Part shown: piece after piece, positions 37,623 to 42,398 of the stretch | Layout: each line of letters opens with the position of its first letter | How positions within the stretch are numbered: the stretch's first letter is position 1 | Origin: Candidatus Yaniella excrementigallinarum | GTDB taxonomy: Bacteria; Actinomycetota; Actinomycetes; Actinomycetales; Micrococcaceae | Direction: 5' to 3' | Assembly: GCA_019113675.1 (NCBI GenBank) | Contig: DXHA01000076.1 | Coordinates: 1-42,398, forward strand | DNA: 42,398 nt | The notes under the pieces: model-generated | Database searches by the model: none | Seen by the model: only the letters and a program-made list of their open reading frames with translations | What the model was told of the DNA's origin: nothing | Made by a program: the position numbers and the translations under genes

Positions 37623-38423
37623 CTAGTTCTTTGGAGCTCCGGCAACCAGGTGACGGGTGAGCTCACCGACCGCTTCGGGACCGCCATCTCGCAGAGCCGT
37701 CACCAGGGCGGTTCCCACGATAGCACCGTCGGCGTAACTGCCAATTTGTGCAACGTGTTCAGGTTCTGAAATCCCCAGACCGACGCAAACACGCGGCGCG
37801 CCGGCTTGATGAGCCCGTTGCACAACGCGTTCTGCTGCATCAGATACTTCATCACGGGCTCCAGTAACGCCCATAACGGATACACCATAAACAAAGCCGC
37901 GCGATGAGTCCACTACCAATTTGATGCGTTCATCGGTCGATGATGGTGCGGTCAAAAAAATCCTGTCGAGCCCGTATTTATCGGAAGCCTCAATCCATGC
38001 GCCGGCTTCTTCAGGTGTGAGATCCGGTGTGACAAGTCCGGCGCCGCCGGCTTCTGCGAAACGACGCGCAAATTCTTCAACACCCATGCGCTCTACAAGG
38101 TTCCAGTAGGTCATGATTACAACTGCTGCATCGGTGCGTGCAGTTATTTCTTTGACGATATGAAATACGTCGCCGACCCGAAAGCCGTCTTGTAGTGCCT
38201 GACTGGTGGCTTTTTGGATGACTTCACCATCCATGACTGGATCTGAATACGGTAATCCGATTTCAATAACGTCAGCACCGTTATTCCCTAGGGCGACTGC
38301 CGCCTCGATGGATGCGTCGATACTTGGGTAACCAGCGGGTAGATACCCGATAAAGGCAGTGCGACCATCAGCACGGGCTTCTTCGATTTTTTCGGCGGTA
38401 CGGGAATGGATGTGTTGTGTCAT
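37623..38423 (-). CDS. trpA: Tryptophan synthase alpha subunit
   Basis: Cleaves indole-3-glycerol phosphate and passes indole to TrpB. The 266-aa TIM barrel has the catalytic Glu54 and Asp65 in IEIGLPYSDPVMDG. The start is ATG 38423, 4 bp after the trpB stop, with GGAG nine nt upstream inside trpB; a longer in-frame start at 38567 is rejected because it lies inside trpB coding sequence. Confidence 0.96.
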   Translation of the reverse strand: MTQHIHSRTAEKIEEARADGRTAFIGYLPAGYPSIDASIEAAVALGNNGADVIEIGLPYSDPVMDGEVIQKATSQALQDGFRVGDVFHIVKEITARTDAAVVIMTYWNLVERMGVEEFARRFAEAGGAGLVTPDLTPEEAGAWIEASDKYGLDRIFLTAPSSTDERIKLVVDSSRGFVYGVSVMGVTGARDEVSDAAERVVQRAHQAGAPRVCVGLGISEPEHVAQIGSYADGAIVGTALVTALRDGGPEAVGELTRHLVAGAPKN

Positions 38424-38427
38424 GACG

Positions 38428-39729
38428 TTATTCTCCAAGCTCAGTGAGATCTTCTGGCACCATACCGAACCAGGTGGCGGCAGTGCTGACGTCTTTATCG
38501 CCTCGTCCTGATAGCGAGACGATAATAACGCGCTGGTCGGATTGTGGGGTGTCTGCATTGACAACACCTTCAGCTACCCATTTAGCTGCGATCTGCTCTG
38601 CTCCGGCAAGTGCGTGGGCTGATTCGATGGCGGGCATGATGCCTTCAGTACGGGTGAGCTTTTCGAATGCTTGCATGGCTTCAGCATCGGTGGCGGGTAA
38701 ATAGGTTGCTCGTCCAGAGTCATGCAAGAAAGCATGTTCGGGGCCAACTCCTGGGTAGTCTAGGCCAGCGGATACAGAATGTGAGTCGATGGTTTGGCCA
38801 TCTTCATCCTGCATCAAGTAGGTGCGTGCACCGTGGAGTACACCCACTCGTCCCAGTCCGATTGGGGCGGCGTGTTTACCGGTTTCTATGCCGGCCCCGG
38901 CCGCTTCCATCCCGTAGAGTTCCACGGTTTCATCGTCTAGAAAGCCGTGGAAGAGACCGATGGCATTGGACCCACCGCCAACACAGGCCACTACAGCATC
39001 CGGCAGTTTGCCGGTCTGTTCAAGGGCTTGTGCCCGTGCCTCTTCACCTATGACCTGGTGGAAATACCGGACCATTTCAGGAAACGGGGCCGGCCCAGTC
39101 ACAGTGCCCAGCAAGTAGTGGGTGGTATCGACAGATGCGACCCAGTCGCGCAATGCTTCATTAATGGCGTCTTTGAGGGTTCGTGCCCCGATCTTGACGG
39201 CTTTGACTTCGGCGCCGAGTAGTTCCATCCGGGCCACGTTAAGGGCTTGGCGGCGCGTGTCTTCTTCACCCATGTATATGGTGCATTCCATACCGAACAG
39301 TGCGGCAGCAGTTGCTGTTGCGACACCGTGTTGTCCGGCTCCGGTCTCAGCAATAAGCCGGGTTTTGCCCATGCGTTTAGCCAGCAGAGCTTGACCAATG
39401 ACATTATTGATCTTATGAGAACCGGTGTGGTTGAGGTCTTCGCGTTTCAAAAAGATCCGCACGCCCGGATGATTTTGCGCGAATCGTGCCGCTTCGGTCA
39501 GCAGTGATGGCCGGTTAACGTAGTTGGCGTAGAGGTCACGAAGTTCGTCAAGAAATATAGGGTCTTCGATGGCTGCACGAAAGGTGTCTTCAACCTCTTG
39601 TAACGCAGCCATCAACGATTCTGGCATCCATCGGCCACCATAGGGTCCAAAATATGGACCTTGTTGTTGTTGAAACTCCCCGTCATAGTGGTACGAACCG
39701 GGTTGTGGTCTATCCATTGGGATGCTCAT
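38428..39729 (-). CDS. trpB: Tryptophan synthase beta subunit
   Basis: PLP enzyme condensing indole with serine. The 433-aa protein has Lys106 in HTGSHKINN (PLP Schiff base) and the phosphate-binding GGGSNAIG motif. ATG 39729 has GGAAAG about 7 nt upstream. A hairpin lies in the 60-bp gap from trpC. trpA follows after 4 bp. Confidence 0.97.
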   Translation of the reverse strand: MSIPMDRPQPGSYHYDGEFQQQQGPYFGPYGGRWMPESLMAALQEVEDTFRAAIEDPIFLDELRDLYANYVNRPSLLTEAARFAQNHPGVRIFLKREDLNHTGSHKINNVIGQALLAKRMGKTRLIAETGAGQHGVATATAAALFGMECTIYMGEEDTRRQALNVARMELLGAEVKAVKIGARTLKDAINEALRDWVASVDTTHYLLGTVTGPAPFPEMVRYFHQVIGEEARAQALEQTGKLPDAVVACVGGGSNAIGLFHGFLDDETVELYGMEAAGAGIETGKHAAPIGLGRVGVLHGARTYLMQDEDGQTIDSHSVSAGLDYPGVGPEHAFLHDSGRATYLPATDAEAMQAFEKLTRTEGIMPAIESAHALAGAEQIAAKWVAEGVVNADTPQSDQRVIIVSLSGRGDKDVSTAATWFGMVPEDLTELGE

Positions 39730-39740
39730 AATTTTCTTTC

Positions 39741-39775
39741 CAAAAACGACAACCGCCCCGGTAGTTGGCCGGGGC
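39741..39775 (-). promoter_or_regulatory. Hairpin followed by U-tract between trpC and trpB
   Basis: On the minus strand GCCCCGG (39769-39775) pairs with CCGGGGC (39755-39761) across a 7-nt loop, and a run of five T (39742-39746) follows 8 nt later. It lies between trpC (ending 39790) and trpB (starting 39729). It could be a weak terminator, a processing barrier or an attenuator dosing trpBA. Confidence 0.5.
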
Positions 39776-39789
39776 AGGATAATAGGTTG

Positions 39790-40611
39790 TTAGGATCGGC
39801 TAGCGCGCCGAAAATCGGCAATGGCCTGGCTGGGTTCACCATGACGTACCAGGGCCTCGCCTACTAGTACAGCGTCTGCACCTTGTGAAGCATACATGGC
39901 GACATCGTTAGCTGACTTGACACCGGACTCAGCGACTCTAACTGCCTTATCTGGTAGTTCATCAGCCAGTGTTCCGTAATGGGCAGTGTCAACGGCAAGT
40001 GTTTTGAGATTGCGGACGTTGATTCCAACGATGGGTGCCTCAATGGCTGCGGCGCGCTGGATTTCTTCAACGGTATGCGTCTCAACGAGGGCATGCATGC
40101 CAAGTTCATGAGTCAACGCCAAGTAATCGCGCAATTGCGCATCGTCCAGAGCCGCTACGATCAGCAAAACAAGGTCGGCCCCATGGGCTCGAGCTTCGTA
40201 AATTTGGTATTCATCGACGGTAAAATCTTTGCGCAGTAACGGAACATCTACCCGAGCCCGTACGGCGTCAAAATCCTCCAACGACCCGTTGAACCGACGT
40301 TGCTCGGTAAGTACCGAGATCGCTGCGGCTCCCCCAGCAGCATATCGTGTTGCTAGTTCAGCTGGCGAAGCAATCGCGCCTAGAGCACCAGCCGAAGGCG
40401 AAGCCCGTTTAATTTCAGCAATGATGCCTACGCCCTGTGGGTTATCTCGTCCACCGGCCAGTGCTGCATGAGCGTTCCGTGCCGGTGCCGCTTCAGTAGC
40501 GAGTTGTTGCATATGCGGTAGCGGCGTTGCTGCCTTGCGGACATTCATGTCCTCGATGACACCTGCAATGATGTCGTCGAGAACAGTACCGGTGGTCGTA
40601 TTAAATGTCAT
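39790..40611 (-). CDS. trpC: Indole-3-glycerol phosphate synthase
   Basis: Converts CdRP to indole-3-glycerol phosphate. The 273-aa monofunctional TIM barrel has IIAEIKRASPS and LRKDFTVDEYQI (catalytic lysines), and LVETHT (catalytic Glu). It is not fused to TrpF, which is encoded elsewhere. ATG 40611 overlaps the stop of the HGxxPAAW gene (ATGA). Confidence 0.96.
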   Translation of the reverse strand: MTFNTTTGTVLDDIIAGVIEDMNVRKAATPLPHMQQLATEAAPARNAHAALAGGRDNPQGVGIIAEIKRASPSAGALGAIASPAELATRYAAGGAAAISVLTEQRRFNGSLEDFDAVRARVDVPLLRKDFTVDEYQIYEARAHGADLVLLIVAALDDAQLRDYLALTHELGMHALVETHTVEEIQRAAAIEAPIVGINVRNLKTLAVDTAHYGTLADELPDKAVRVAESGVKSANDVAMYASQGADAVLVGEALVRHGEPSQAIADFRRASRS

Positions 40612-40883
40612 GAGCTTTGAAATTCTCCGTTAGCACCCTTACCTGCCAGGCGCATGAAGAACCCAACTGGCAATCCAGCTATAGCCAGAATAATCCCAAT
40701 CCACATTACGACCCAGACCGAAGCCAAGGCACTAATACCAGCGACGACAAGACCAACAAGGACACAGATAACAAGGCCCCACGCAGCCGGTGAATTACCG
40801 TGGCTGGGTGACTCGTCATGGGTTGGGTCATTTAAGATACGACCGTATTCATCGACTTGGAGTTCGCTTGTAATGTCAGTCAT
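40608..40883 (-). CDS. HGxxPAAW family small membrane protein (DUF6704-like)
   Basis: 91-aa protein with the HGxxPAAW motif (HGNSPAAW) followed by two hydrophobic helices (about residues 36-56 and 58-78). Its function is unknown. The family is actinobacterial and often sits at the trpE-trpC junction. I chose ATG 40883 because GAAAGG precedes it by ~10 nt; the longer open frame extends into non-conserved sequence. It is translationally coupled to trpC. Confidence 0.85.
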   Translation of the reverse strand: MTDITSELQVDEYGRILNDPTHDESPSHGNSPAAWGLVICVLVGLVVAGISALASVWVVMWIGIILAIAGLPVGFFMRLAGKGANGEFQSS

Positions 40884-41005
40884 TAGCGTGTTGCCTTTCT
40901 TTCGCCAGAGTATTTCCGGCAGCCTCAAGTTGCTAGCGATGATTCGTGTTCTATTCTGCCAGCTTTTCTTTACCCTCACGTTAGAACACGAACTACTACG
41001 TGATT
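40884..41005 (-). repeat. Intergenic region with 11-bp inverted repeat
   Basis: TTCGTGTTCTA (40943-40953) and its exact complement TAGAACACGAA (40982-40992) are 28 bp apart in the 122-bp gap within the trp cluster. No gene is present. It may be an operator or a long-loop RNA hairpin. Confidence 0.55.
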
Positions 41006-41620
41006 TTAGGTCGGGTCTTCGCCACGGGACAATTCGTCCCACGTATCAATCTCGTCAAGTTGGGCATCGTGATCCACAGCTATCTGATCGGCTCGCTCAT
41101 ATTTTTTTGTCTTACCAACGGGCCAACGTGATCCGAATATCAGGGTGACGATCCCTCCAAGGAGCACTAATAGTGCTCCGAATACTGTCAGCCAGGGCAG
41201 CAACGACACATCAATGTTGTCGGCAATATCTTCCATACCGGTAGTTCCGGTCGTTTCAGCGATTTTTGGCGCTACGGCAGTTGCTGGGCTCGTCCAGACG
41301 CTCAGGCTCGCCCAGCCAATGGCGATTGCGCTCAAAATAGCAACGATTCCAATGATCCAGCGACCAAGATTACGTGCAATGGACAATGCTGCACCGGCAG
41401 CGATGGTTACCAGCGACATGGCAGTGATTATTGGAGACGCTTCTTGACCCGATAATTGCACATGGCTGATGTGGGCTGCTTCAAAACCAGTAGCAGTTAC
41501 CCAGGTCTGTGTTGAGCCGATCAGAGCAATAGCGCCGCCAAGCAGCAATATCAGCACGGTCATGCTGCGATTGAGACCTCGGGCTGGCTTTGGCGCATCG
41601 GTGGGTTGCGGAGTGGTCAT
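41006..41620 (-). CDS. Trp biosynthesis-associated membrane protein
   Basis: 204-aa protein with four membrane segments (about residues 20-40, 62-82, 86-107 and 143-166) and an acidic C-terminal tail. It matches the family found at the trpE-trpC junction in actinobacteria (Rv1610-like, Trp_oprn_chp). Function unknown; transport or regulation in tryptophan synthesis is guessed from context only. Its ATG directly follows the trpE stop with no gap, implying coupled translation. Confidence 0.88.
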   Translation of the reverse strand: MTTPQPTDAPKPARGLNRSMTVLILLLGGAIALIGSTQTWVTATGFEAAHISHVQLSGQEASPIITAMSLVTIAAGAALSIARNLGRWIIGIVAILSAIAIGWASLSVWTSPATAVAPKIAETTGTTGMEDIADNIDVSLLPWLTVFGALLVLLGGIVTLIFGSRWPVGKTKKYERADQIAVDHDAQLDEIDTWDELSRGEDPT

Positions 41621-42398
41621 CTAGTTCGAGTTTTCAACCTTAATGCTTTGGAGTTGTTGGGCCGCTAACACGGCACGGATAGCTGCGGTTGCTTTGGTCA
41701 AAGTTTCTTCAGCCTCGGTGGCCGGTACAGATTCTGCCACGATACCGGCACCTGCTTGCACATAGGCTATTTGATCTTTAAGTACTGCTGTGCGGATAGT
41801 GATTGCCATATCCATGTTACCCGCTAGGTCAAAGTAACCGACGGTGCCACCAAATGGTCCACGGGCATGTGGCTCCCAAGCATCCAATAGTTCTAATGCA
41901 CGATGTTTGGGCGAACCAGATAAGGTGCCTGCAGGAAAATTGGCGCGCAGAACATCCAGCGCGGTTTTGTCAGCAGCAATGTCGCCTTCCACCGTGGATA
42001 CTAGGTGCAGAATATGGGAAAACTGCTGGACGGTCATGAAATCAGATACTTCTACGGTGCCTGGAGCACAAACACGAGATAGCTCTGTTTTGGCAAGGTC
42101 TACCAGTTGGCCATGTTCGTCACGTTCTTTAGGATCGGCGAGCAGTTCGTCTCCGATTGAACGGATACTGCGTCTTGGATCTTTGGGTTTTGAACCACCA
42201 ATCGGGTGAGTCAAGACGCGATTATTTTTTACCGACACCAAGGTTTCTGGTGAAGCACCGACTAAATGGTAGACACCTTCACGGTCCGGGTATTCGAAGG
42301 TGTACAGGAACATATACGGGCTTGGGTTAATCGCGCGCAAAACCCGGTAGGTGTCAAAGGCGGTTGCGGTGGTGGCGGTAGTGAACCGTCGAGAAATA
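41621..42398 (-). CDS. trpE: Anthranilate synthase component I (partial, runs off window)
   Basis: C-terminal ~258 residues of the chorismate-binding subunit; the 5' end is beyond position 42398. Conserved segments include INPSPYMF, ASPETLV, the HPIGGSKPKD region (family form GT.RR), LRANFPAGTLSGSPK, and the QAGAGIVAES block of the chorismate-utilising domain. With a glutaminase (TrpG, not in the window) it makes anthranilate. The first-M position at 42340 is actually a Leu codon within the gene, so the protein is not truncated. Confidence 0.95.
   Translation of the reverse strand, partial: ISRRFTTATTATAFDTYRVLRAINPSPYMFLYTFEYPDREGVYHLVGASPETLVSVKNNRVLTHPIGGSKPKDPRRSIRSIGDELLADPKERDEHGQLVDLAKTELSRVCAPGTVEVSDFMTVQQFSHILHLVSTVEGDIAADKTALDVLRANFPAGTLSGSPKHRALELLDAWEPHARGPFGGTVGYFDLAGNMDMAITIRTAVLKDQIAYVQAGAGIVAESVPATEAEETLTKATAAIRAVLAAQQLQSIKVENSN

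Noticed and set aside
38424-38567. Longer start for trpA
   Set aside because: It falls inside trpB; ATG 38423 fits the family N-terminus and has GGAG upstream.
40884-41042. N-terminal extension of the HGxxPAAW protein
   Set aside because: The extra residues are basic, unlike the family, and would overlap the neighbour and the inverted repeat.
42338-42340. Start codon for trpE at 42340
   Set aside because: The frame stays open to the window edge with conserved TrpE sequence upstream, so the gene is cut by the window edge.
1-42398. CRISPR arrays, insertion sequences, prophage or toxin-antitoxin loci
   Set aside because: No repeat-spacer pattern, transposase, integrase or paired small toxin-antitoxin frames were seen; the region is ordinary core chromosome.

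Overview
The window is a stretch of actinobacterial core chromosome, most probably from the Micrococcales and likely a Micrococcaceae member with moderate GC. Three things point there. Gene order matches other actinobacteria: trpE, membrane protein, trpC-trpB-trpA, lgt, pyk, pdtaR, polA, rpsA, coaE, uvrB, uvrA, uvrC, rapZ, yvcK, whiA. It contains actinobacteria-specific families (WhiA, an ANTAR regulator, a DUF3516 helicase, an HGxxPAAW protein). GTG/TTG and leaderless starts are common. I cannot name the genus. No insertion sequence, prophage, CRISPR array or transposase is visible, and almost all of the DNA is coding.

Layout. 1-6542: sodA, whiA, yvcK, rapZ, uvrC and an acyltransferase, all on the minus strand. 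6607-11333: uvrA (minus), a metallo-beta-lactamase-fold hydrolase (plus) and a Tam-like methyltransferase (minus). 11438-15405: a Ski2/Mtr4-like DUF3516 helicase followed by an S33 peptidase-like hydrolase (plus). 15409-16863: a TerC membrane protein behind a yybP-ykoY-type manganese riboswitch (minus). 16932-20941: uvrB, a ChaA-like cation/proton antiporter and coaE (minus). 20968-23301: a plus-strand cassette of an IMPACT/YigZ protein, an RsmC-like methyltransferase and a stand-alone trpF. 23408-27907: rpsA and polA (minus). 27947-33938: a complete Mrp antiporter operon with fused A/B, then C, D, E, F and G (minus). 34234-34315: tRNA-Leu(CAA). 34430-35029: pdtaR (plus). 35036-42398: pyk, lgt and the trp cluster, ending in a trpE cut by the window edge (minus).

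Functional themes. All three UvrABC subunits and DNA polymerase I lie within about 24 kb. Ion homeostasis is served by the Mrp complex, ChaA and TerC. The SodA residues look manganese-type and TerC appears to be under a Mn2+ riboswitch, so manganese handling recurs. The trp cluster here has E, C, B and A; trpF is about 17 kb from it, and trpD and trpG are not in the window.

The least ordinary signals are regulatory: the terC riboswitch, whose conserved loop is complementary to the sequence next to the terC start; a repeated TAnnnT-N6/7-start arrangement pointing to leaderless mRNAs for about eight genes; and two inverted repeats or hairpins inside the trp cluster. I found no convincing new multi-gene system.
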